Positions 11,840-21,799 of a stretch of 64,000 nt of DNA are shown here, one piece after another. The first letter of the stretch is position 1. Each line of letters opens with the position of its first letter. The stretch is from Lytechinus variegatus. Taxonomy: Eukaryota > Echinodermata > Echinoidea > Temnopleuroida > Toxopneustidae. A program made the translations under genes and the position numbers. Under the pieces are notes generated by a model. The model searched no databases, had not been told where the DNA came from, and saw only the letters and a list, made by a program, of their open reading frames with translations. Location: assembly GCF_018143015.1 (NCBI RefSeq), contig NC_054740.1, forward strand, positions 16,785,190 to 16,849,189, given 5' to 3'.

Positions 11840-12116
11840 TAAAGTTACCGTATAAAACACGAAATCATGAATACAGAATTATTATTGAACAGTTGTTCTA
11901 AAATAATGACTGAGATTTAAAAAAGAAGAAGTACAACAGATGTGGATAAGAAGGAGCCAAAATTAAAAGCATTTCATCATGATTCTATTAAAGTGAATCG
12001 GGATTTGTGTTACAGAAGAAATGATATACAAAGGGTAACAAAAATCATGTCATTTTAAACTATAATCCATTATCCATAAGCCTACCTCAAATTTTCCATG
12101 ATGCGATAATTGTCCT
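11840..12116. repeat. Tandem-unit boundary segment, copy A
   Basis: It aligns with 22050-22351, including the words GGAGCCAAAA, AAAGTGAATCGGGATT, CCTACCTCAAATTTTCC and GATGCGATAATTGTCCT. It ends exactly at the hAT insertion site at 12116/12117 and resumes at 14745. Confidence 0.8.
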
Positions 12117-14736
12117 CAGGCGCGTACGCAGGATTTTTGAAAGGGGGGGGGGGTCGAGCTGATTTTTTTTTTTAAATCTCCCGCCCAGTCTCTAAAAAGT
12201 GATGAGCGGGGGGGAGGTGATGATTTTTTTTTTCTTTTTTTTCAGCGCTGCAAATAAGACAATAACATTTAAGTGGGGATGGGTATGTAACAGTGCGGTC
12301 ATGACCCGCGAGCGAGCAGAAATGTTCTCGTTTTTGCGTTGAAAACATAACCTTTTTGTCAATAGTTTGTTGGTATCATAGTCGATGCTACATGTCCTTC
12401 GGATCGTAGCACTCATGATATGGCCAACCGCGTAGCCAGGATTTCATTTTGGAGGGGGCGGTAAATGCACGCGAAGCGTGCCAACACTTACAGAGCGCGC
12501 GAAGCGCGCTCCCTAGGGGGTGGGTGCAGGGAGGGGGAGTTTCCCCCTCCCGCGCGAAGCGCGAAGCTTTTAGTGTTTCATAAATTAAAATGAAAAGGAG
12601 CCGTTTCTCTTGTCTCTAGTACCTCCAATTCGGTTGACTATATTGCGATTTTGAACCTTGTTTTCAAAAGTGATTGTAAACGCACAAAAGAGGTATACAA
12701 TGGAGGAAATTAAAATGATAATAACTCCGCGCGAAGCGCGGAAGCTAAAGTGATTTATCAACTTTTCTTGCCATAAAAAGGGTCCCGAGAAAAGGGTATT
12801 CTCAAAGATATATTGAAACTTTCTTTGGAAAGATCAGATTTGATTACAAACAATTTAGCATCAGTGCATATTTTTAACTCGCAAAACAGAGGAGAAGATT
12901 GGTAGAGGAAGATATTCCTCCCCGCGATGAGCAATGAAACTCTGAAATTTCAAAGGGCGGACGTTTCATCAAATGTAGATATCTCTAATACCCAATCGTC
13001 TCTAATTCAATTGATTTTCTAAGATTATTGAACTTCATTACAAGGAAAATAGTGCGCATAAAGTTGAAACTTCTGTGATTTGTTGAAATTATCTATCTAT
13101 ATAATAAAGGATGATTAATTATCCTGAAGTGCTTCATTTTGAATATAAAGAAACTTAAGTGTCATTCAAAATTTCAAACTGAGGGCGCAAAACAGGACAG
13201 GAGATGAATGTATACAGGGAAATGACATGAAGTTTAATACAATTTGATAAAAAAAATATTGTACTTTTTTATTTAATACGACACGAATTCCATACCTTCC
13301 TCTTTTTAAATTAGGAACCTGTTTGCCCCCCGAATTATGGTTGTTTATAGTAATGAGCTGAAAAGCGGGAGAAGCTGACTTTATGGAGGTGACGGCAGAA
13401 ACTGATATAAAGATTTTACCCGCTCGGAGCCGACCAGACCAGAAGTTGCGCGATCAATTGAAAAAAAAAACGATAACTTCATACATTTACTTCGGCCTAA
13501 CCTTACTCAAATTCATGCCCTAATGTATACAATTTTAACTTTAACTGGCAAGAAGCACATAGCTGAGGTGGAAAAACAGGGTTAGAGAAAAGGTGGGGGA
13601 ACAATGGAGAACTTCAATATTGTCATTTAACCGCGCGCAGCGCGGAAGCAAAATTCATATATGAATTTAAAGCAAGAAGAGTGAAGGAGTTTCTCTTTTA
13701 AGAAAAAAATAAAGAATAAATAGAAAAAACACAAAGCTACCTTTCTTCCCTTTCCTTCCTTCCCTTTTCCTTTTCTCCTCTCCTTTTTTCCCTTCTTTTT
13801 TTTTCTTTTTGGGGACGTTTTGGGGGGGGGGGCGGCTACGCGCCTGGATATGGCCTTGATCAGAACACTAGAAACTTGAGAAATGTCATGAATAATTACG
13901 AGCGAGCGAAGCAAGCGAGCCGAAATGTTTGCGTTTTTCCGTCAAAACATACAATTCTTCTCAATAGCTTGTTGGTAATGATTACATATTAGTTGATGAT
14001 ACATGTCCTTCTGCTCGTAAGTCTCATGATATGGCCTTGATCAAGAGACTAGAAACTTAAGAAATTTCATAAATGATTACGAGCGAGCGGAGTGAGCGAG
14101 CCGAAATTTTCGCGTTTTCCCGTCAAAACATACATTTCTTGTCAATAGTTTGTTAGTAAATCAAGTATTAGTCGATGCTACATGTCCTTCTATTCGTAAC
14201 ACTCATAATACGGCCTTGAACAGGAGACTAGATACTTCTGGAATTTCATAAATCATTACGAGCGAGCGGAGCGAGCTAACCGACATTTTAGCGTTTTCCG
14301 TCATTTTGGTTTTCATATTGGTAAAACATATTTTGTAAGAAAACGTATGTCTTTGTCTTGGTTCACTTGTATTCATAAGTATACATCATGATAATCATGT
14401 ATGGCCTTGTTAATGGCGATACCGTGATCATGTCGGCGACATGCGGAAATAAAAGATATAATAAAATGGAGCGAGCGAAGCGAGCGGAAATTTTTTCTGT
14501 GTTTTTCGTCGGAAACATGAGATTCTGTTCATTATTGCTGTCATATACATTATTGGGTAGGGGAACTGTCCGTAACCAGACCAAGGAGTTATCAGGCTCT
14601 TGCCCGATAACTACTTGACCAGACCGACCTCTGGGGAGACAAGCAAAAAAAAAAAAAAAAAAAAAGGAAAAAAAAAAGGAAACGAAAGGGGGGGGGGTTT
14701 GAACCCCCGAAACCCCCCCCCTTGCGTACGCGCCTG
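12117..14736. mobile_element. hAT-like DNA transposon, 2.6 kb, non-autonomous, with nested hAT
   Basis: The ends are CAGGCGCGTACGCA and TGCGTACGCGCCTG, a perfect 13-bp inverted repeat apart from the innermost base. It is flanked by the exact 8-bp duplication ATTGTCCT (12109-12116 and 14737-14744). The paralogous segment at 22344-22351 holds a single ATTGTCCT with continuous flanks, so it is a true empty site. The interior is built of about 180-bp tandem repeats (units near 12290, 13850, 14035, 14210 and 14400) with the word GAGCGAGCGGAGCGAGC. No transposase frame is seen. Confidence 0.95.
12425..13846. mobile_element. Nested hAT-like element inside the first
   Basis: The ends are CAACCGCGTAGCC and GGCTACGCGCCTG. 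It is flanked by the exact 8-bp duplication GATATGGC (12417-12424 and 13847-13854), which lies in one of the host element's tandem repeats. The interior has repeated GCGCGAAGCGCG palindromes about every 100-250 bp and a purine/pyrimidine tract near 13740-13810. No transposase frame. Confidence 0.88.
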
Positions 14737-15576
14737 ATTGTCCTTCTCCACGATTGAGGAAAAACTTGAATGGTCTGACTTTGAATAGACTGTTGCAGAT
14801 GTACCAACTATATGTACGAAAGAGAAAAAAAGGAAAGTAAATTTATCTATTTTAATTCATTTACTGAAAAATCACTAATTCATTCAATTATTAATTTCAA
14901 TACGGGAAGACTTATTCAGCAATAGCTGTTTTTCGATAGGTCCGTGTATATCAAGTAGCCTCTTCAGCAATATTGGTCGCCCATGAGGCCTTGTGAAATC
15001 CATTAAATATAAATGAACAAAAATCATATCATAACACAAGCATTAACATAGATAAAAATGAAACGATCATCAAGTGAAAGTGACAAATAAACCAAAAGCA
15101 AATATTCTAAAATCACTGGGACTAGTTACAATAGTAGCCGAGAGATACATAGTAGGCCTAGAGACCCGAATAGTTAATGATGATTAAATTTTAAATCATA
15201 TACTTGAACCAACACATTTCATCATGTTTAATTCCAAACAATTTACAACGTCTATATGGGAGAAAGAAAGCTTCAGATAGGTTTTTTTTTATATTTTCAA
15301 TCTAATTTTTGGATTTAAAATGGCGCCTTGTTGAATGATGGGGTACTGCGCAACAGATAAAACATCGAATAAACATACACCGATATACACCATTAAAATG
15401 ATGGTGATGATCCTTGAAACACAATAAATCAATGGAATATCATTTTTTGAATGTTATGAAATCAAATTCATACCTTTTGGAGCTACGGGTTAAGATGACT
15501 CTTCAAAATTGTAATCTTGTATAGTAAGTTTGCCCACAATATAAATTGTCTAAAATGGCGATGGTGGGCAAAATGA

Positions 15577-15660
15577 TGACGTAATATCTATAATGCTTCA
15601 TTATGCAAATCAACGGTTGATGATCATGATCTTGATGTTTGCCAGCTTTGGGGATTCCCC
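15577..15660 (-). promoter_or_regulatory. Conserved regulatory block B
   Basis: TGACGTAA lies at 15577-15584, TTATGCAAAT at 15601-15610 and GGGGATTCCCC at 15650-15660. A minus-strand donor-like AAAG then GTATGAA lies near 15475. It sits 5.6 kb upstream of zipper exon 1 (2.9 kb once the hAT element is discounted). Confidence 0.5.
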
Positions 15661-16329
15661 GGCATAGTTGAATACCTGGCTTATGGTTTATGGAACAAGT
15701 GGAGTTGTAGTGGTTATGTAGCATGATTCCTATGCCTTAAATATATTTATAACAACATCCATATTTTTTGTTTGTTTTGAAGCCACGATCGATCCGGAGG
15801 GCCATGAGCCTGTCGGTGATCAACCTCTCCCTAAAGGGGGAGGGTGTTATTTTATCGTAGTGATAGAGTGAACAATAATGGCTTACGGAGGGGCCCTTCG
15901 GGGGCACTGGGCCCAAAAAGTTCTACAACCCTCCCAAAAGTAAATAAAGAGAAGTGGAAAAGAAAGAGAGGAAAGGAAGAAAGAGACATTATTTAATATG
16001 ATATCATGTAAAATATAATTACAGGTAGATTTTCATTTTAAAAGGGGCCAAAATTCTAGCACGCTTTGCAATTTTGCGTCCACTCATTTTTTTTTGGCTC
16101 AATCATGACGTCACTGGAATCAGCACACAAAACACTCAGACTAATAAACATCTATTTATTTTTCTTGTTTTATCCATTTTATGCTGCAGGGTTGGCCTGT
16201 TCAGTTTTGAAAAAAGAGGTATTTAAAAAAAAAAAGGCGCCTTGCAGTTAAACAAGCATAATTTAATATGATAAATCAAAGGAAGGTAACATAAACTACT
16301 GACAACAAAACATAAAGAGTGGATAAATG

Positions 16330-16473
16330 CATAGGCGGCGTAAGCGGAGGGGGGACCTTTTCCCCCTATTTTTTTTGTTGATAACCCTTTTTTTTTTGCT
16401 TGTCAAATTTTTTACCTGTGTCCATCCCAAAATTTCAGGTGGACCCCCCATTTTTTTTTACTTCCGCCGCCAA
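16330..16473. mobile_element. MITE with GGCGGCGGAAG ends, 10-bp target duplication
   Basis: The ends CATAGGCGGCGTAAG and CTTCCGCCGCCAA are inverted repeats. An exact 10-bp direct repeat, TGGATAAATG, flanks it (16320-16329 and 16474-16483). A 9-10-bp duplication fits Mutator-like elements better than hAT. At 144 bp it cannot code for a transposase. Confidence 0.85.
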
Positions 16474-16562
16474 TGGATAAATGACAATCTAAAAAGTAAA
16501 TGCATGAACAGCACTACATGTTAAAATGGCACTGAATCAATATTAAAGTGTTTGCATGAAAG

Positions 16563-19500
16563 AGACTACAGAGATTATCAGTGTTGTGATGGAGAGAGAA
16601 GGGTGTGGTATGAGAGAGAGGATCAGTGTTGTGATGGAGAGAGAAGGGTGTGGTATGAAAGAGAGGATCAGTGTTGTGATGGAGAGAGAAGGGTGTGGTA
16701 TGTAAGAGAGGATCAGTGTTGTGATGGAGAGAGAAGGGTGTGGTATGTAAGAGAGGATCAGTGTTGTGATGGAGAGAGAAGGGTGTGGTATGAAAGAGAG
16801 GATCAGTGTTGTGATGGAGAGAGAAGGGTGTGGTATGTAAGAGAGGATCAGTGTTGTGATGGAGAGAGAAGGGTGTGGTATGTAAGAGAGGATCAGTGTT
16901 GTGATGGAGAGAGAAGGGTGTGGTATGTAAGAGAGGACCAGTGTTGTGATGGAGAGAGAAGGGTGTGGTATGAAAGAGAGGACCAGTGTTGTGATGGAGA
17001 GAGAAGGGTGTGGTATGTAAGAGAGGATCAGTGTTGTGATGGAGAGAGAAGGGTGTGGTATGAAAGAGAGGATCAGTGTGGTGGTGGAGAGAGAAGGGTG
17101 TGGTATGAAAGAGAGGATCAGTGTTGTGATGGAGAGAGAAGGGTGTGGTATGTAAGAGAGGACCAGTGTTGTGATGGAGAGAGAAGGGTGTGGTATGTAA
17201 GAGAGGATCAGTGTTGTGATGGAGAGAGAAGGGTGTGGTATGAAAGAGAGGATCAGTGTGGTGGTGGAGAGAGAAGGGTGTGGTATGAAAGAGAGGATCA
17301 GTGTTGTGATGGAGAGAGAAGGGTGTGGTATGTAAGAGAGGACCAGTGTTGTGATGGAGAGAGAAGGGTGTGGTATGTAAGAGAGGACCAGTGTTGTGAT
17401 GGAGAGAGAAGGGAGTGGTAGGAAAGAGAGGACTAGTGTTGTGATGGAGAGAGAAGGGTGTGGTATGTAAGAGAGGACTAGTGTTGTGATGGAGAGAGAA
17501 GGGTGTGGTATGTAAGAGAGGATCAGTGTTGTGATGGAGAGAGAAGGGTGTGGTATGTAAGAGAGGATCAGTGTTGTGATGGAGAGAGAAGGGTGTGGTA
17601 TGTAAGAGAGGATCAGTGTTGTGATGGAGAGAGAAGGGTGTGGTATGTAAGAGAGGATCAGTGTTGTGATGGAGAGAGAAGGGTGTGGTATGAAAGAGAG
17701 GATCAGTGTTGTGATGTAGAGAGAAGGGTGTGGTATGAAAGAGAGGATCAGTGTTGTGATGGAGATAGAAGGGTGTGGTATGAAAGAGAGGATCAGTGTT
17801 GTGATGGAGAGAGAAGGGTGTGGTATGTAAGAGAGGATCAGTGTTGTGATGGAGATAGAAGGGTGTGGTATGAAAGAGAGGATCAGTGCTGTGATGGAGA
17901 GAGAAGGGTGTGGTATGTAAGAGAGGATCAGTGTTGTGATGGAGATAGAAGGGTGTGGTATGAAAGAGAGGATCAGTGCTGTGATGGAGAGAGAAGGGTG
18001 TGGTATGTAAGAGAGGATCAGTGTTGTGATGGAGAGAGAAGGGTGTGGTATGTAAGAGAGGACCAGTGTTGTGATGGAGAGAGAAGGGTGTGGTAGGAAA
18101 GAGAGGACTAGTTTTGTGATGGAGAGAGAAGGGTGTGGTATGTAAGAGAGGACCAGTGTTGTGATGGAGAGAGAAGGGTGTGGTATGTAAGAGAGGATCA
18201 GTGTTGTGATGGAGAGAGAAGGGTGTGGTATGAAAGAGAGGATCAGTGTGGTGGTGGAGAGAGAAGGGTGTGGTATGAAAGAGAGGATCAGTGTTGTGAT
18301 GGAGAGAGAAGGGTGTGGTATGTAAGAGAGGACCAGTGTTGTGATGGAGAGAGAAGGGTGTGGTATGTAAGAGAGGACCAGTGTTGTGATGGAGAGAGAA
18401 GGGAGTGGTAGGAAAGAGAGGACTAGTGTTGTGAATGAGAGAGAAGGGTGTGGTATGTAAGAGAGGATCAGTGTTGTGATGGAGAGAGAAGGGTGTGGTA
18501 TGTAAGAGAGGATCAGTGTTGTGATGGAGAGAGAAGGGTGTGGTATGTAAGAGAGGATCAGTGTTGTGATGGAGAGAGAAGGGTGTGGTATGAAAGAGAG
18601 GACCAGTGTGGTGGTGGAGAGAGAAGGGTGTGGTATGAAAGAGAGGATCAGTGTTGTGATGGAGAGAGAAGGGTGTGGTATGTAAGAGAGGACCAGTGTT
18701 GTGATGGAGAGAGAAGGGTGTGGTATGTAAGAGAGGACCAGTGTTGTGATGGAGAGAGAAGGGAGTGGTAGGAAAGAGAGGACTAGTGTTGTGATGGAGA
18801 GAGAAGGGTGTGGTATGTAAGAGAGGACTAGTGTTGTGATGGAGAGAGAAGGGTGTGGTATGTAAGAGAGGATCAGTGTTGTGATGGAGAGAGAAGGGTG
18901 TGGTATGTAAGAGAGGATCAGTGTTGTGATGGAGAGAGAAGGGTGTGGTATGTAAGAGAGGATCAGTGTTGTGATGGAGAGAGAAGGGTGTGGTATGTAA
19001 GAGAGGATCAGTGTTGTGATGGAGAGAGAAGGGTGTGGTATGAAAGAGAGGATCAGTGTTGTGATGTAGAGAGAAGGGTGTGGTATGAAAGAGAGGATCA
19101 GTGTTGTGATGGAGATAGAAGGGTGTGGTATGAAAGAGAGGATCAGTGTTGTGATGGAGAGAGAAGGGTGTGGTATGTAAGAGAGGATCAGTGTTGTGAT
19201 GGAGATAGAAGGGTGTGGTATGAAAGAGAGGATCAGTGCTGTGATGGAGAGAGAAGGGTGTGGTATGTAAGAGAGGATCAGTGTTGTGATGGAGATAGAA
19301 GGGTGTGGTATGAAAGAGAGGATCAGTGCTGTGATGGAGAGAGAAGGGTGTGGTATGTAAGAGAGGATCAGTGTTGTGATGGAGAGAGAAGGGTGTGGTA
19401 TGTAAGAGAGGACCAGTGTTGTGATGGAGAGAGAAGGGAGTGGTAGGAAAGAGAGGACTAGTTTTGTGATGGAGAGAGAAGGGTGTGGTATGTAAGAGAG

Positions 19501-19912
19501 GACTAGTGTTGTGATGGAGAGAGAAGGGTGTGGTGTGAAAGAGAAGACCAGTGTTGTGATGGAGAGAGAAGGGTGTGGTATGTAAGAGAGGACCAGTGTT
19601 GTGATGGAGAGAGAAGGGTGTGGTATGTAAGAGAGGATCAGTGTTGTGATGGAGAGAGAAGGGTGTGGTATGAAAGAGAGGATCAGTGTTGTGATGAAGA
19701 TAGAAGGGTGTGGTAAGTAAGAGAGGATCAGTGTTGTGATGAAGATAGAAGGGTGTGGTAAGAGAGATAGGATCAGTGTTGTGATGGAGAGAGAAGGGTG
19801 TGGTAAGTAAGAGAGGATCAGTGTTGTGTTGGAGAGAGAAGGGTGTGGTATGAAAGAGAGGATCAGTGTTGTGATGAAGATAGAAGGGTGTGGTAGGAAA
19901 GAGATAGAGTGC
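16563..19912. repeat. 45-bp minisatellite array 2
   Basis: About 74 units of the same 45-bp sequence as array 1. A higher-order repeat is visible: a unit with GATGTAGA occurs at about 17714 and 19064, 1350 bp (30 units) apart, and the unit order around both is almost identical (17503-18096 against 18853-19446). GTGGTGGTGG-type variants mark units at about 17070, 17250, 18250 and 18610. The last units decay (GATGAAGATAG). Frames of over 1100 codons are open in two phases of the minus strand as a by-product of the period. Confidence 0.95.
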
Positions 19913-20420
19913 AATACCACACTTTTCTCTCTCCATCATAGCACTTCTTCAGCTCGAAGAAAAACTGTTCCACACTCTCTTCCTTATTCTCAGCCCTCAA
20001 ATATTTTTATTTTTTTTAACTTTCGCACTTCTTTCCCTCTATTGTCCATAATCCCTTTTGTTTCAGATTTTCACTCACAAAGAAGGGTTTAATATGTAAG
20101 AGGGGACCAGTGTTGTGATGGAGAGAGAAAGGTGTGGTGTGAAACAGAGGACAGATGTTTTGATTGTGAGATGTTTGTGCTATAAAAGAAACACACTTTT
20201 GCGTCTTTTCATTCAGTTGTGGGGAGGCTGAGCATGCACTCCTTCAGCTCGATGAAATACTGTTATACTTCCACACTTACTTCCTCGTTCTCAGTCCTAA
20301 AATATTTTTTTCTTTTCTTTCTTTTTTAAATTTTTTCTTTCCCTCTCTACTCTCCCTTTTGTTTCAGATTTTCACTCACAAAGTTATACTCGTTTTACCA
20401 TCTCCCAGCTCCCCTATCAC
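19913..20420. repeat. Duplicated 3' edge of array 2
   Basis: Two copies of a segment running from TTCTTCAGCTCGA through TCAGATTTTCACTCACAAAG lie head to tail (about 19935-20085 and 20245-20385). One decayed 45-bp unit lies between them at about 20103. Copy A has a single version at about 8960-9120. Confidence 0.7.
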
Positions 20421-20545
20421 ATCGGTATCTCACTCACAGTCCTTCAATTCTCTTTCTCTCTCTGTCACATCATCACCTCTTTTAATTTTCGCACTTTGTA
20501 TTGGAAATAAACGATCCAATCATTGTAGCTTGATTACAGTTCAGA

Positions 20546-20551
20546 TTTATT
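20546..20551 (-). terminator. Poly(A) signal candidate, zipper gene 2
   Basis: AATAAA on the minus strand lies 139 bp 3' of the stop, in sequence conserved with copy 1 (9297-9302). Confidence 0.45.
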
Positions 20552-20689
20552 TTTTACACTACATTTTGTTTTCTTTTACATCAAATCCAAGCTTCTACAT
20601 CTTATATTTTTACGCTTACATATTTGATTTTTCTATTTCCTTTTTCTTTTTAGTATGCCCCATCTTCCTTTGCTGTGACCATAATCACC

Positions 20690-21203
20690 TTACTCTTCTG
20701 GGTTAGGCGACATGATATCATTTAAAGGGCCAACCATTCTATTTCTCATACACCCAGGACCACAGGGTCCCTCATGATTTGCCTGTACTTGTTTTTCAAG
20801 CTCACACATCTTTTTTTTAAGTTCAGAATTTTCTGCTTCAAGATTCGTTACTTTCATTTCTAAATATTTAAATGAATTGGCGTGATTTCTACGCTCATTA
20901 TTTGATCTTACAGATTGGCTGACATATGCCCTCTTTAATCGAGAAAACTCCCGAGATAAGTTCATGGTGTTTGAAAATAACCAATTAATAAAATAAATAA
21001 TTGTTCCAATAGTGCACTGACTGCTATCTTTCTTATATTCATTAGAAGAGAGGCTGTTTGGAGCAGACAATCCATCATTATCCTCATTAGAAGGACTGCT
21101 ACTCGGAGAGAGTTCAGCGATCTTCTCTTTGACCTTAATCCCAAGATCATCTGGTAGCGGAGGACAATTATGGTTTGCGATGTCCAATAATGCTTGGTTG
21201 TGG
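20690..21203 (-). CDS. Leucine-zipper (bZIP-like) protein, terminal exon, gene copy 2
   Basis: Product not recognised by name. The exon begins at 21203, after TTTTATACAG with a GTTATAAC branch-like word, in the same splice phase as gene copy 1. It encodes 170 residues. Blocks shared with copy 1 are KVKEKIAEL, SLSSNEY, a YFIN block, and a C-terminal basic-plus-zipper segment (SQSVRSNNERRNHANSFKYL, then LEMKVTNLEAENSELKKKM). In that segment Leu recurs every seventh residue four times. A Gly/Cys/Pro-rich tail ends NPEE. Coding blocks are better kept than much of the flanking DNA, which suggests real selection, but I cannot prove expression. Regulatory block C lies 2 kb upstream. A nuclear DNA-binding or dimerising role is only inference from the basic-zipper look. 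Confidence 0.65.
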
Positions 21204-21267
21204 CTGTATAAAATCAAGTTATAACATTCAATGATGTCTTGATTGCTAGAAAGTGCACCAAAGAGCA

Positions 21268-21799
21268 TTAAAGGGCAGGAAATATTTATATCCAAATAAA
21301 TAGGGTAAAATTGACAGAGAAAAATGCTTAAATTTTCATCAAGATCTGAACATACAGCAAAGTTATAGAATTTCAAAGTTAAGTAATCTATTGTGAAAAC
21401 AGTTATGCACGTCGTCATGAATATTCATTAGATTAGCTGATGATATCACATGTGTGAATGATATGTTTCCCTTGTAATGAAATAAGTTACAGCAATGAAT
21501 ATCTAATGTACTTAATCAGTTGTTTTTCCCAATATTATTTTTGGTTCTTGAAGGGAAAAATTTGAATAAACCTAATTTCATATGATAAAAACAAAAGAAC
21601 AAGTAGGGATATGACATCATCAGTGAGCTCATTGAATATTCATGAAGACATGCCTAAAACTGTTTCACCGGAATAATGCAATTCTTTAAGATGCCATTTG
21701 TTATTCCATGTTCGATTTTGTTCAAATTTTCAGTGTTTTGTTCGTCTGATTTTTTTTTGTTGTTGATCTATTCAAATAATCTTTTAGCCTGGAGTTTAA
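21268..21799. mobile_element. TTAA-target foldback MITE, copy 2 (degraded)
   Basis: It is bounded by TTAA at both ends (21268-21271 and 21796-21799). Inside the left end is AGGGCAGG and inside the right end CCTGGAG. The interior keeps TTTTCATCAAGATCTGAA and its inverted partner. In copy A the flanks are continuous near 10078-10098, so copy A is the empty site. Confidence 0.75.

Larger units (their letters stand above)
14745..16540 (-). repeat. Tandem-unit copy B, left part
   Basis: It continues copy A's boundary segment after the hAT insertion and aligns with 3475-4880 and 22352-23692. It holds regulatory block B, a conserved TTTAAAATGGCGCC word at about 15317, and a perfect CRE TGACGTCA at 16106-16113 (changed by one base to TCACGTCA in copies A and C). 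No coding exon could be supported here. Confidence 0.75.

Noticed and set aside
16514-19939. Open frames of over 1100 codons on the minus strand, and shorter ones on the plus strand, in minisatellite array 2
   Set aside because: The unit is 45 bp with no stop in several phases, so two minus-strand frames and one plus-strand frame are open together. No start context, splice sites or flanking domain supports a protein, and the same sequence in array 1 breaks frame by GA gains.
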